A DNA stretch of 64,000 nucleotides from Oxyruncus cristatus (Eukaryota > Chordata > Aves > Passeriformes > Cotingidae). Location of the stretch: contig VXAY01005987.1 in assembly GCA_013399855.1 (NCBI GenBank), forward strand, positions 1,413,356 to 1,477,355. The letters are read 5' to 3'. A program made the position numbers and the translations under genes. Positions within the stretch are counted from its first letter, which is position 1; each line of letters opens with the position of its first letter. Shown here piece after piece: positions 1-12,704 of the stretch. The notes below the pieces were generated by a model. It made no database searches. It saw nothing but the letters and a program-made list of their open reading frames with translations, and was not told where the DNA came from.

Positions 1-390
1 TTGGCTGATAGTAATTTAGACCAAGAAATTGTTTGATGTTATAAAAGGTAGTTCTGGTCTTTTTTTTTTTTGTCTTGCCCCTCTAGTACTGCATGGTCTT
101 CATTTGAACTTCTGGATTAAATACTGTCTGTTACTGCCATGTAAGCAATGGCTATGAAAACAGGCCCAGCAGATCATGCTCCATCCTATCAGAGCTTTGA
201 AAGTAAACAATCAAATTGTCATTCCCCTTACCAAAAAAAAAAAAAAAGAAACAAATCTGACAGCTTGTGGCTGAAGTAAATTCATTAGAGAATAAACAAA
301 AATGCTGTAAAACACACACAGGTTAAGGCTTGGTATAGGTAGCAAAAGTGGGGACAGTCAATTCATAAAAAGGTCAAAATTATGTGTCTT

Positions 391-436
391 AACTAAAAAA
401 ACAAAACAAACAAAAAACCAAACAAACAAAAGAAAC
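391..436. repeat. A-rich (CAAA)n simple repeat
   Basis: The tract alternates short A runs with single C residues, giving imperfect CAAA/CAAAA units. It could be an independent microsatellite or the decayed tail of an old retrotransposon. No element body is recognisable on either side. Confidence 0.7.
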
Positions 437-631
437 CAAGAGAAAGTGATTAAGGGGCAGATTCAGCAAGAAAATCTAAACTCTGGTAACCAAGACAATT
501 TAGAAACTGAAAAAGGAAGATCAAGTGGATGTTGTTTCTGTGACATCCAGAAGTAATTCCTCTTTTTTAAGGTTCATGATGTGCAAATGCCAGCTTCTGA
601 ATTATAGCTGCAATGATGTACCAAATGTTTT

Positions 632-912
632 CTAGCATATCCTAGTCTGAGCAGAAATATCAGTGTCGTCAAAAAAATTTGTGTGTAAATATGACTCAAA
701 AATGATTTCTGAGAGATGTGATTTATTTTTCATATTTTTCAAGATACATTCCATTTCAAATAAAGAGGTATCTATTGAAAGAGCTTTCAATATGTTGGAA
801 GAATGGTTGGTTTGGTGGGCTGTCTGTTGTGATTGAAGCCTGATATAAGCTTTTCCGATGTCAAGCTCAATCTGAGGGCCTAAGAGGAATGCTTTGAATG
901 TGTAGATACCCT
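632..912 (-). other. Weak candidate terminal exon, unrecognised
   Basis: On the minus strand an open frame of about 92 codons runs to a TAG at 632-634. It starts just after a pyrimidine-rich acceptor-like sequence (a run of seven T then CAG, AG at 913-914). The predicted peptide is mixed hydrophilic and hydrophobic, without low-complexity runs. I recognise no domain. Open frames of this length occur by chance in a window of this size, so the acceptor is the only extra support. No partner exon was identified. Confidence 0.15.
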
Positions 913-3900
913 CTGAAAAAAAGATCCACTTAGATGCTCCACTTAATCTATATACATAGCACAATTATGAGTCTCAGTCCTCAGTTCTCCTTCTTGCTGT
1001 GTGTGGTGTGTGAGCACCCACACTGAGTCCAGCTGATTTCTGTAATACTTAGTGTCACAGTTCTCATACAGCAGGTCTTTGGGATGCAGAATTCAGACTC
1101 ATAACCTTTGCCCGTGAATGCCTCGCTCTGTGTGACATTAGGAATCTAAACTGAGGCATTAAATGTGCCTTGTTGATCTTTTTTATGTATCTTAAGTGCT
1201 ATGTTTGAATTTCAAATTACCTGAAAGTAGTCCAGAAAGAACACGTCCAACATTCGGCATGAGCTCCGACCTGTTCATTTCTAGCTTCGTGGGAAAAGAG
1301 ATGAGGTATGGCAAGAAAAATGTGCGATGACTTCTGCTGTTTGGGGGTCTCCTTAGAGCTGCAGCTGCTCAGATGCCTTGAGCTCCCCTGAGGTGTATTT
1401 GTATTGCAGCAGGGCCTCACTTACAGGCATCTTCCAAAAGTGTACTAATTTCAGTGACAAAGTATGCATTGACCCAGACTTGGTGGTGGTGTTTGCCTTC
1501 ACTTGAGAGGTCTCAGTAACCTCTTCCATAAGAACACTTTTGCTGTAACAAGTTCTCTTTTCATTAGTAAACACCCAAAATGTAGGCATTTGAACTTAAT
1601 ATTTGATACACAAATGATAGTTTAAAGACCTGACCTCTCACAAGCACTGGTGCTGAGCAGCTCTGAAAAGCCAATTAAGCATCTCTGGATTTATTATCTA
1701 GTCAAGGACCCACTGTTGCTTACAGCTGTGAGAGATATCCCTTATGAGCTTTTAGTAACAGTGATAAGTAAGTGTCTCTGTAAGGGCATAAATACGGTAG
1801 AACAAGAATTTAATAATTTGTGGTTCTTTCTGCTCCTGCATCAATGGTGATATCTTTATAAAAGTGCATCAAAAACATGTTTCTCTGCTTTAAATTTTGA
1901 TTAAGAGGATGGAAAATAAGACTGCTCACATATTCATGGTACATATGGAATGGTCCTAGAAATTGGGGCCATTATTTTCCTAGTGGGGAATATTGTCTTA
2001 CTAGAGTTTTCTTTTAAGTTTTCTCTGATCTGAAGTACAATGCAGGGTACAGAGAGGAAATCTGGACCTGATTCAAAATTCATTGAAATCAACTGGAATT
2101 TTTCCAGACTAGGACAAATGCCGACCTTTTTCACAAATGGTGGCTGCTTCTCTTTTGGTTTAAAAAACCCAGGAATGAAAACCCGGAGCAAGACCTTTGC
2201 CCATAATCTGTGCCAGTATCAATGGTGTGTGACTAGGATAACACTGACATTCTGGTCTTTCATATTTTCCAATGAAATGAGGGGGAGAGGAAAAGGAAGA
2301 TGAAATAATGCCTATGCTTTCTGATCAAAATAAAATATGAAGGAAGACCAGTCTAAATGTCTTCCCTCCCCCCACCCCCAAAATGAAATCTAGAGCAGAA
2401 TGGCTTCTAGCAATTTCACTGGATTCCCAGCACAGCTGAAATGGCACAATTTTTTTTGTACTTGAACCCAGACCAGAACTAAATGAAAGCCTTTACTTCT
2501 TTCACTGCTTGTTTCTAGCAGGAACATCCTAGTCCTTCCTAGAAAGTGCTGAATTACTTTCCACACCTACACATTTTTTTTTTTAAATCAACTGTTGTGA
2601 AGACTTTCAACTTGTTTCCTTTATAAATTTGAAATAAGCTTTCTTATTCTTTTTTAAGTTATAAACAGTACTATGGGTGTTAGTGATAATGATTTTTGTC
2701 TTCCCAGTGGGGGATTTTTGATGTGTGAGGTAAGGACCCTTGTACACACTCCTCACAACTTTTTTTTGTGCCTTCTACACTGAAGATAAGCAGAGCAGAA
2801 GTGCCTTTGGTCCTGCTAAGAGCTGAACATCTTCAAGGTGTCCTAACACCCAAAGGACCTGAGAGCTGTTTGGGACCTCAGAATGGGACTCGATTACTTG
2901 TAGGGTCTTGGCCTCATGTTACACACTGAATTTACGAGGAAAGGGACATCAGTTCCTGGGTGAGGCACAGGGAAATGAGCCCATGCTGGTAGCTGGCACC
3001 CACATGGAGCTCGTGCTCTGCCTCAGCAACCTGGTTGGATTACAGCACCTACAAGTTTTCCCTAGAGACTTTAGAAAAAGCCTGAGGTGAAGCTTCTGTG
3101 CTTAAGTGCATGGGATTTTTTTTGTTTTGTTCAGGTTTTTAGAAAAACATCAAAGCAGAGACATTTACCCCATTACAGACTCATCACAGGCACTTTAAAT
3201 TAGCCACTTTTACAGCCCTTCCTGGTCATTCTGCTAGATGTCTCTGGCAATGCTAGCCACCAGTGCAGGGAAAATGGTTGTTTGGCTGGGGGTTTGATTT
3301 ACCTTTTGTGTTGTATGGTGCTATGACCGCAGTGGATTTTGGATAAACAAAATATTTTATGACCCTACTTCATAATCTTTGCCTTGCAATAGTTTGTGAG
3401 CAGCCATTGTAGATTAACCAAACCAGTAAATATGTATAGAATGACTAACCATTACAATGAAGCATAGAGTGCTCTGTGGTCAGCAGAATGTTTTGATCAA
3501 GACAATTTGCCCCGTGTTTTGTAAGGCTTCCAGTGAGATGAAGAAATCACTACTTTTGTTTTTAAGATCTTGTCAGTGTTTTGTAAATATTTCTGATATT
3601 TATGCCTGTACATATGGCTTTGATTATAACTTGCAGGAGGCTCATGAATTGGGTCATATACCATCTAGGAGGAGATTCTTTCATTATTGGTAATTTCTGT
3701 TGGGTTTTGAGGCTCAGCCTTCAGGATTTTTTGCACCTACTGCCTTTTACAAAGGTAAAAGTACAGCAGTGAACCTGCAACTTAGTGAACAAATACAGCC
3801 TGTTCTTGGCTTGGGTGCCAGAGCCAGGGTCCTTTGAGGGAACAGCTCTCCATGTTGCTGTGTGCTTTGGACCTGGGCCTGGGGATGATAACTCTCTGTA

Positions 3901-3953
3901 CCAGTGATAGCACCTCTCTGCAAGGCTCTCAGCCCACTTGTATATCATATCTC

Positions 3954-4055
3954 TCTTTTGGAGAAGAGGAAACTCGGGACCGGAGAGCCCATGCCGCCTG
4001 CCCAAGGTCATGCCTTGGGAGCCGAAGAGCAGCGTTCCATAGCTGGGGGCCCTGT
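3954..4055 (+). repeat. Possible MIR-type SINE remnant
   Basis: The stretch contains, in the order expected of the MIR core, a block resembling 'gaggaaactgaggca' (here gaggaaactcgggac), then 'agag', then 'gcccaaggtca', then a diverged 'ggcagag...gctggg' segment. MIR elements are ancient tRNA-derived SINEs with a conserved core, and remnants survive in birds. Spacing and order fit the plus orientation. It is strongly diverged and the ends cannot be placed precisely. Confidence 0.5.
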
Positions 4056-6768
4056 CCCTGTGTGAGAAAATGCTGCTTCATTTTCTGTGCTTGGTAGGCA
4101 TCTTCCTTACAGCCACCTGCACATGCAGTGTCCCATCCCCCCACCGGTGCCATGGGTCCTTGGATGGAGACCCCAGTGGTGACTGCCCTGCCAGCTAAGT
4201 TTTAGCCTTAAAAATTCATCATGGTGCAGCTAATCACCCCTTGGAGACAATAGCAAGACAAAACCACTTAGGCTTCACATGGGATTTAGCAGAGTTTTTG
4301 GATGACTTCAGATTATTAAATCAGCTTCTGGTTATTTCCAGCACAAGGCGTTGTGCAAACACTGTATTAGGAACGAAGGGATCTGCAAGTTGTTCCCTAT
4401 TTCCGGTGTGATTAAGCTCCTCTATTTACTGCGGATTGCAAGGACAAAGAGAGGTTATCAGTCTCATAACTTGAAAGGACTCTGTAGAATCCAGTCTTAT
4501 TGCAGCTTTTCCAGCCTGGTACCTGCCTTGACCAAAACACACAAAGAAAAAAAAAATAGGGGGCGGGAATAATTTTCTTCTCTCTACTATTCTGCTGCCA
4601 TTTAACCACTTCACTCAGAAATAAGGAGTTTTGAGAGAAATCCTTTTAGCCAGAAACACTTATCCCAATCATGTATTTTTCTACCAGAAAAAAAAAAGCC
4701 TGATGCACAAAGCCGTAGTAGCTTATACCCAACCTGCTTATCCTAACCTGCTGCCGGAGGATGATGGAGCTGTCTATCTTTGTGGGCTTTCACGACAGCT
4801 CTTTAAACCATCTATAGCGCTGAAAACTCATCCACGCCCTTTCCTGTGCCAGCAGCTACTGCAATGTGCAGATGACTTTGCTTAGGGCCTTTTCTTATAC
4901 ACAGATGAACACACGAAAAATTACTCTGTCCTTTATAAAAGTCAGACCTGAACTGGAAAAGCTATTTCTTTATTGGCTTTTTGGGAGTCTGGGGCTACTC
5001 TTAGCCAGTCATACAGCAGTGCCTCCAGCTGAGTTAAGTGTGCACTGGCTGCTTGTTTTTTATTTTTATCACAGATCTTTAATATTTCCTGTTCCACTAA
5101 GCCACGTTTCCCTGGTACTCTTTCCTAGTGCTTGGCTCCTAAACAAAGTCACAGCTCTTGTCACAAGGCAGCGGGCTGCATACTTATCCTTTATGCGAGT
5201 GATGACTGAGGGCTCAGCAGTAGGGAAGTAACGCTGACAGCTCTGCTCCGGGATGGCAGATTGTCAGCATTCCTCACCAGGGCACCCAGCTGGCCTGGGA
5301 AAATGCTGGTGGTTTGGGGGGTGGGGGTTGGGCCTCTAAAATAGATTGTCCTTCCAGAGCTGAGAAAAATGGAGAGGGATGGGATGGTCGGCTGATGTCC
5401 TGAGCAGAGGCAGAGTCAGAGCTATGAAGCTGTAGAGCCCAAAGCAACTGCTATGATTCTGCAGGCAAAACCTGAGTTGTTGGGTGCAAAGAGAAAGAGG
5501 TATCTGATGGCTGAGATGGCAGTAAGACATAATAACATGATGATAATTATCAACAATTAGCCATTTCCCCCCCTCCATTCTCTCCCATCCTTGTTGTTAG
5601 GGAAGAGACAGTACCTTGCATAAAAGGGGAAGATGATAGCTCACTGGCTGGGTGTGTTCGGGATGAAACTGAGATCATTTCTGTGGCTACTCTGTGGGCC
5701 TGCTCTCGTGCTTAAGATTTAGCCCAGAGAGTTGAGAGCAGCAGCTGCAAAGGAGCACTTTGCTGCTGCCCCAGGGAAGCTGCTACACTCACTCCCAAAC
5801 AATCTGGAAATTTTCCTATGTGTTTTCCCGAGGGCTTAAGAAGCTTGCAGTTGTGGCCTACAGATGGCTAGAGTTGTGAAATTGCAGCCATGGGGCAATC
5901 AGCTGCCTGCCTTCCTCACCATCATCCTTAGTCATCTGGGAGGGAGGCTGAGGAGGGGCTTCCCAGATAGGAGCTGCCTCCTGGGGCAGGCAGATGGGTG
6001 GGCTGTGGGCTCTGGGCTCACTTTTGTGGTCCAGCTGCGGGGTGCATCTGATCAGAGAAGCCTTCGTGGGCACCCTTGCTCTGTGAGGGTTCAAACAGAA
6101 GAGGAACAAGCTTTGCCATAAATTACTGGGTTTCTGCCATGCCACTGCCTTGCTGGTGCCTTTATCAGTGCTGCTGTTCCTTGCTGGGGTTCTATGAGCT
6201 CTAATACTGAAGATGACCAGCTGAATGAGATCTGAAGGCTTGAAAGGGCTCTCCAGAACACCTTTAACCCTGCAGTTCTCCTGCTAATAACCTCAGAAAC
6301 AGCTCCTCTCTTGAACTGGGGCTAATGGTAAATGTATCTCGAGGACAGGGGTTCCCTTGCCCAGTGAGTCAGGTGCTAGCCATCCCAGGGTGGGACTGTG
6401 GCAACCATGCTTGGTGGCACCTTCCCTTGCAGGGTTGGGGGTGTTCCTTCCTTCCTAGGTTTTCCCTAATTCTTCTTGTTTCAGCTATAGAACCACCTAG
6501 CAAAGGGTATTTTCTTCTCAAAGGTAATTCTAAATAATTTGGTTGATTTTCCTGTCAGCTGAAAATCCTCAGCAATCTCTTTTGCTGATGAAATGCACTG
6601 AGCAAGGGTGAGTGTTTATGCAGGTAGCCCTAAGGTACTATTTAATTTTTGTTCTGGGCAATGGCAGGAATCTAACACAATGCAAAGCTTGCATAAAAGT
6701 AAAGTTTATGTATATTTTCAAATCTGTCATGGCTACAAAGATCATTTTGCTGTCTTCGATTTCCTAAT
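4056..6768. other. No gene recognised
   Basis: Open frames in this stretch are short and overlap on several strands. A G-rich run occurs near 5318-5332 and a moderately GC-rich patch at about 5900-6100. I see no transposon, RNA gene or regulatory site that can be supported. Confidence 0.6.
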
Positions 6769-6924
6769 GTTTTAATTTAACTGAATCTGAGTAGACTTAA
6801 TGGTTGATTTTCAGAGTAGTCACTTAAGGATTTTTTTTTTTTTTCANGTTTTAATTTAACTGAATCTGAGTAGACTTAATGGTTGATTTTCAGAGTAGTC
6901 ACTTAAGGATTTTTTTTTTTTTCA
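6769..6924. repeat. Direct duplication flanking a single N
   Basis: The 78 bases at 6769-6846 are repeated as 77 bases at 6848-6924, separated by one N at 6847. The copies look identical except that the terminal T run is 14 bases in the first and 13 in the second. A perfect tandem copy ending in a homopolymer and interrupted by exactly one unknown base is the usual result of two overlapping contig ends placed side by side across a gap. A true recent tandem duplication is the alternative. Confidence 0.9.
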
Positions 6925-9900
6925 CTCGAAGTTGAAACCTCAAATCAAGCTGAGTTTGGGAGAAGTAATTTAGTTTTGCTGAGCTCTGGTTATGTTTAGT
7001 CTTTCTTCAGCCCTCTTTTTTCCTTTCCTCATCTCTGAGTTGAGCATGCAGCATTTAGTGGAAGAGGTTTGCAAACCATGATAATAGCAGCTGTTTTGCC
7101 ATCCATTGTGTGTGTCTTACTGATGAGGCTAGTGTCTCATAAAGATATGGTAGCCTTTGAGCAGCCCCAGATACGTCCTCTGCTCAGTCTGTATGCAGCC
7201 ATCCTCTGTGAGATTTGCCCTTGTAAAATGAAACTCCAGCATAGCTGGAGCTCGCTCGTAATTCAGCTGTCACAGTCCGCCCTGAACTGGCCCAGGGGTA
7301 CTTGATGGGCAGAGCCCTACAACAGCAATCCTGCACTGGTGTCCTTCACAGGGGTCTTTTTTTATTACACCTTTGTTGCAGTCACTGAAAATCATTCCCA
7401 GACATTAAGGAGGTGGAATTGTGCTCCCCCTCTCACAGCTGCTAACGCTGCTTTCCACATGTGATTGATTAGGGTGAAATCCGGTTTGCCTTTGCCGCTG
7501 TCATTGCTGTCTTTCTGCTCCAGGCAAGAGTTAAGGTGCATTGAAAGCAAAGAATGGTCTAAAAGCACAGGTCATTTATGTGATGCTCTTTATGGGTCTT
7601 TCAATCCGATGTGTGTGGCCTTTCTTTAGCCTTGACCTCACAGAACTGCTGTAAAATCCAGTAGCTCACTGACCTGCAGGCTGGGAGAGGTCAGGGTGGC
7701 AAGGTTTGTATGTACCACTTGGAAAAGAAAAATGCTTTTATAACAAAGAATTCCCAGTTCACGGTGAAATGAGTATCAGAGGGCCAGGACCTTGTTCAGC
7801 ATGATTCCTAATAGCACAGCATTCACTGGAGCTGGCAGGGTTAGCCCAGATTTAGGGCCCCTCAAGAGTCACCCATGTTCCTGTGCACGAAGGCACCAGG
7901 ATACAGCTGTTTTCAGCTCCCAGATGTTGACTACATGACACTGGAAAGCTGTATCTGCAATTTACTGTGTTGGTCTATTTAGCCATGTTGCTATAGATGC
8001 TGCAATGTCTGTGGGCTAAATAGCTCAGAGCTGCAGTGGACTGTTCTAATCGCTGTCCACTCCCAGCCCATAAAAATCCTCGGATTTTACAAACTCTGTC
8101 ACTGTTCTTCCTTCATATCCTTTACTGGCTTACAATTTTTGTATACTTGGCCTCCCCTCTCCAAGAAACCTTGCTCCTAAGTTTGTCAGCAGCTTCAAAG
8201 AGATCTCCAGCCCCCATAGCTCAGGATATAGGAAGTGTTTGCTACTAGAATTTTTCATATTTGATGATTGCAAAGCTCTGGGGTCTACTGTGCTGGAGAA
8301 ATTAAAGTACTTCAGTGTGCATGAAGTGGAAATGCATGCACCCCCAGGGTGCATCATGGGAGTGGTGGAATAGAGGGCCTACCAGAGCCCAGTTGCCCAC
8401 AAAGGAGATGAGTCCTTGATGGAGACATCAAGATCCCTCCTCTGTGGTTCCCTGGCACTCTGCAAGGCTATTCTGCAGAGGATGGATTTGCTGTTGGCGC
8501 CTCGATGGAAAGTCGACGGTGGAGGGTGCTGCATAATTCACACCCCTTCCTCTGATTAACAGCTTGGCCTCTTTGGCAAAATGATCCCCTAATCATGCAG
8601 GCTGGCCCAGAGGCAAGGGCGTGCCATACCTTAACATTTACCCTTCAGCCTAAGCACAGGGAGAGCCTCACTCCTCTGGTGTGAGCAACACATTGGTGAA
8701 ATGGCTTAAGGAACACAGTGACCTCAAAAGGCGCAGCTCCATGAAAGGTCTTGAGGATACTGGACACCAAGGCCTCTCCCTGCCCCACCCTGGCCTCGTA
8801 ATCAGATAGCACCCTTATCTGAGGGAGTCTTTCTAAGACTTCAAAACATGCTGGTGGAAGCTTTAGCAAAGACAAGACCTGGCTTTCCTCAGATGGGTGC
8901 CACCCAGCCTTGTGGAGACCCCTTCCACCCAGAGCGAACGTGCTTCTGTTGCTGCCTTTGCAATGGTAACAGCACTGATTAAACCTTTCAAAAAATTTAG
9001 AAGGAATGGCTAAAGTGAATGGGGCATTCAGGAAAATAAAGGGTAAAACTCTAGAGGAGAAATTATGGCACTGCTGAAATCTGTGACAGATTTTTATTGA
9101 CTTCATTGAAGGAGTTGTCACTTTAGGAAATTTGGGATCAAAATGGGAAAATTGGGATTCAACTGCCAGTGTGGAAAAGACTTTTTAAAATAATTCAATT
9201 GCATTTATTTGCTTTGGCTACTCTCTGAGGAGAGGTAGGCACAAAAAGGGAAAAGTATTCAACTGAAAGGGTGATTTCTGAGAGATGCATCCTGTGGGTT
9301 CCAGAGGAAGCTCCAGTGCTTGTTGCGGTGATGAAGAAAGAATTTCTTAGGCACATGACACCCACTTGTGTACTCTTGATGGGACAACTAGGCTGAACCC
9401 AAGTCTGCAGCAGCCATTTCAACACCGTTCAACTTTCCCAATTGTCTTTGGGCATTCAAAATTTGTCAGTGGTAACAAAATAATATTGCTCATTAATGGT
9501 GAAATTCTGCTTTCTCTTTACTTACATTTCTCTGCAGAAGGAATAGTTATTGGCCTCTTCTTAACAACAACCCAGAAATGACAGAGCTTTATGAGATGTC
9601 TCTCATGATACTGATAATAAAAATGTGAGGAAAAACAAGTGTGGCAGCATTAGACAGCATCCTAGGAGAGGCATGTACCAAAGGGACCAGGCGGTCTGCA
9701 ACAACAGACCCAGGTCGCTCCTTCTTAAGGGAAACCTGTGTGAATCCTAATGTGCGAACACCATCTCAAAATTTGTCCTGGGGGTAGGAATTGTCTTCCC
9801 AGCCTCTTGACTGCATTGTAGCTTTGTCCCTGCTTGAGTCAGTTTGCTTTCGCATTGCAAAGCTGCTGTGCACTCGAGCAGCAACACACATGGCTAGAGC

Positions 9901-12507
9901 GAAGTCCAGGGCTGCTCTCATTAAATCCTTGGGGAAAGCACTCAAGCACTGTGCCCAAAGCAGCCCATTTGTCTGTGCATGGGCTCTCCAGGCTACTGGA
10001 ACTCCACTCCAGCCCCGCTGGCCTTCCCACAGGCGTCAATGGTGCTGCTCTACCAGCGGGATGCTGCATTTGGGAATGTGCTTCTCTAGGGCAGCAGAGA
10101 GGAAGGTAAACCTCTATTGTACTGGCAGAAGTGGGTGCTGTACAGCACCAAGCAGCTGAAACACTGCTCTTGGTCACTGGTTCCTCAGAACTGCTCTTAA
10201 ATCATGAAGTCTGGCTCATCTCGGTACCTCTTGCCTGCTTGCCAACAGCTGCCTAATAAGTCTCTTCTCTGTGCCCTATAAATAATTACTGAGCTGTCTT
10301 CTCTGTTGATCACCCTGCCTCTGATCCAGCTCTCACAACCAGAATTGTATTTATGCTATCCCTGAGGCTGCCTGCAAACCCTGACATGCTGTCCCACACA
10401 GTCTGCGAGGAGAGATGTGCAGGGTGGGTTCTTCCCAGGGAGAAGGGCCATGGAGGAGGCGGCACTGTTCCTCCCACATGGCAGTCACAGGGATGCTCTG
10501 CCAGGCAGCTGCCTGCATCTGGGTAGCCAGCACCCCATGCACTCCACACCTGGGGTGGATTCAGAGCCACTGCCTCCTTTGCAAAGACACTGGGGAGAAA
10601 AAGTGAAAGTCCAAATTCATCACAGGATGCTGGAAGCAGGAGCAGGTCCTTAATCTGCCTTTGCATGGGGTGAGATTTCCCCATGGTCCTACATGTTCTA
10701 GCCTTGCTGCAAGTCTCTGTTCCCAAGCTGGCAGCTGTGGGGCTGGTCAGTCGGGGAGCTGGCAGCCTGAGGGAAAGACAGGGCAATGCTGTGTGGGAGG
10801 CTGCCACCCCAAACTCCAGCACAGTGATGCCCATGCCAGCCAGCTGCCCACCCCACTGCAGGCTGGCCACAGCTACGTGCCAGAGCTGGGACCAGCCCTA
10901 ATGTTTCTACCATGAGAAAATTCCCACCTGCAAAGACTGATGCTTTCTTTGTGAGCATTTGTTGGCTGTTTTACCCTCCATCCACACTCACCATGTCTGA
11001 AGGTGACTATATCTAGTATGCGAAGAGCGACTTGTACCTACATCATGTCATTAGAGGCAACTCTCACTGAAAGAGGGTGAACAGTTTGCCGTTGCTGTCT
11101 TCCTGTGTGGCAACTCCTCGTAGAAGTACAGACTTAAAACTAAGGAGCAAGTCTCGTCTGCCAGGTCCTGGTGACATTCCTGCCAGTTTAATTAGCCGTT
11201 TTTGGTAATAGCTGTATGAGGCATGCTGCAAACCCTATGAATACTGCTCTGCTGAAAGAGTTGAAGCCCAACAGGGTGTGACAAAGAAATGGTCCTTTTG
11301 GTTGTCTTTGCATTTGGACTGAAACAAATTCTGGTATGTCTAAACTGTGAAGTCTCAATGAGAGATCTGTCTGGAAGCAGTAAGGACATCCTAGCTCATG
11401 AGAATGGTTCCCAAGGGAGACCAAGAGGAATACATCCTTCCCTCTTGCATTTGCCTCCCATCTGCTGCACCCACTCCTGAGACAGGAGCAAGGGCTTTGG
11501 GTCACAACCCCTCATCACCTCATGTCTGTGCAGCACATCGACGACAGTCTGTGAAACTGGGGCTGGGCATCCCATGTCCTGAGGAAGTTACTAATAATAA
11601 CAAAGCAATATTATTCCTTAATGATTGCTGATCTGATACTGTGAATCACACAGACTGGCACGAAGGCTATCAGTTTTACTAACTGTAAATATGCCTATTT
11701 TTCTATGAGACATTGACTTCACAGTATCTGCAGAGGAGACCAAGGGATTTCATTCAGCTCTTACCCTTCCCTTCCAACCTCCCCTCTTCTGGGTCAACTT
11801 CTCCTTGCCTAATTCTTCTGTTTTGCCCCAGATATGTTCTCCTATGAGTGTGCCTGACTCACAGCAAACATCTCCACCATTAGCACAGGCAGGGAAGTGG
11901 TTGCGTGATGTTGCCGTCAGTGGATGGTTTATCTAGTTGTAATTCCCATGGCTCCAGCTCTGTGAGTGCTTATACACAGACCTCATTTTGCAGGGGTGGC
12001 AAGGGGAAAGGTCAGTATTTATGAATCATTTCCTCCTGGCTGTGGCAATGAGGTTGGTTTGTGGAGTGAGTCACGGAAGAGCAGCCTAGAGAAGTGACGA
12101 CCTCCAAGCAAAGGACTTTCAGGTCCTTAGTGACCTTAGACATTGCAGCCAAGTTATCATCATGATTTCACATCCCCGGTCACAAATATCTTTGGTTACT
12201 TAAAATTCTAGGTTCTTTAGGTATCATATACCATGTCTGTGAGAAACCCTGCTTCTTCTGGAAGTATTGCAAGGACTCAAAAGGCCCAGATGGAAAATCA
12301 ATTATTGTGTATCAAAAAGACAGAGGGAAGCCTGGGATGCCTCGAACAGAGGATGCCTTCCTCTGTTAGGAGGATGGGCTTGTGTTTGAAATGCCTGTTC
12401 GTTATGGAGGCGGAAAGGTTTTCCAAACAGAATTAACCTGATAAAACAGAGTAGTTGAGGCTGGTCTGATTACCACTTGGAATGAAATTTCCGTATTAGT
12501 GCAGAAG
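6925..12507. other. No gene recognised
   Basis: The longest open frames lie at 8645-9121 and 10310-10870, both minus. The second sits in a GC-rich patch (about 10330-10910) where several frames on both strands are open at once, as expected from low stop density rather than coding. A TGATTGATTAGG-like PBX/HOX-type motif occurs near 7465. No transposon family was recognised. Confidence 0.55.
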
Positions 12508-12556
12508 TGATCCTGCTGCAGGGTTTTGCCTATCTTTTAACATCAAGGAGCCAGTA
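12508..12556 (-). pseudogene. Possible inverted 18S rRNA 3'-end piece
   Basis: Read on the minus strand, 12508-12522 is close to the 3' terminus of eukaryotic 18S rRNA. The plus strand reads tgatcctgctgcagg, against tgatccttccgcagg for the complement of the 18S end, a difference of two positions. A further CCTA block follows at 12529-12532, where the 18S complement also has CCTA after a short gap. Similarity then fades into the plus-strand 18S fragment. The match is short and was found only because of its neighbour, so it is tentative. Confidence 0.35.
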
Positions 12557-12671
12557 TACTTCCGACCATAAATGATGCCAACTGGCGATCCGGCGGCGTT
12601 ATTCCCATAACCCGCCAGGCAGCTCCTGGGAAACCCAAGTCTTTGAGTTCCAGGGGGAGTATGGTTGCAAA

Positions 12672-12704
<33 letters not shown>

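Larger units (their letters stand above)
1..3953. other. No gene recognised; AT-rich single-copy DNA
   Basis: Both strands carry only short open frames with frequent stops. The stretch holds a poly-A run at 233-247, an A-rich CAAA-type simple repeat around 391-436, and one weak exon-like frame at 632-912 on the minus strand, which is listed separately. I see no promoter, RNA gene or recognisable transposon here. Old, diverged repeats could be present but escape inspection by eye. Confidence 0.6.

Noticed and set aside
233..247. Poly-A run considered as a processed-pseudogene tail
   Set aside because: No cDNA-like body or target duplication next to it.
2070..2100. attgaaatcaactggaattt, resembling a common amniote repeat motif
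   Set aside because: Too short, and no supporting flanking similarity.
8645..9121. 158-codon minus-strand frame
   Set aside because: No recognisable domain, no clear splice sites, and length within chance for 64 kb.
10310..10870. 186-codon minus-strand frame
   Set aside because: GC-rich patch with low stop density; at least four other frames are open over the same bases and no protein family is recognisable.
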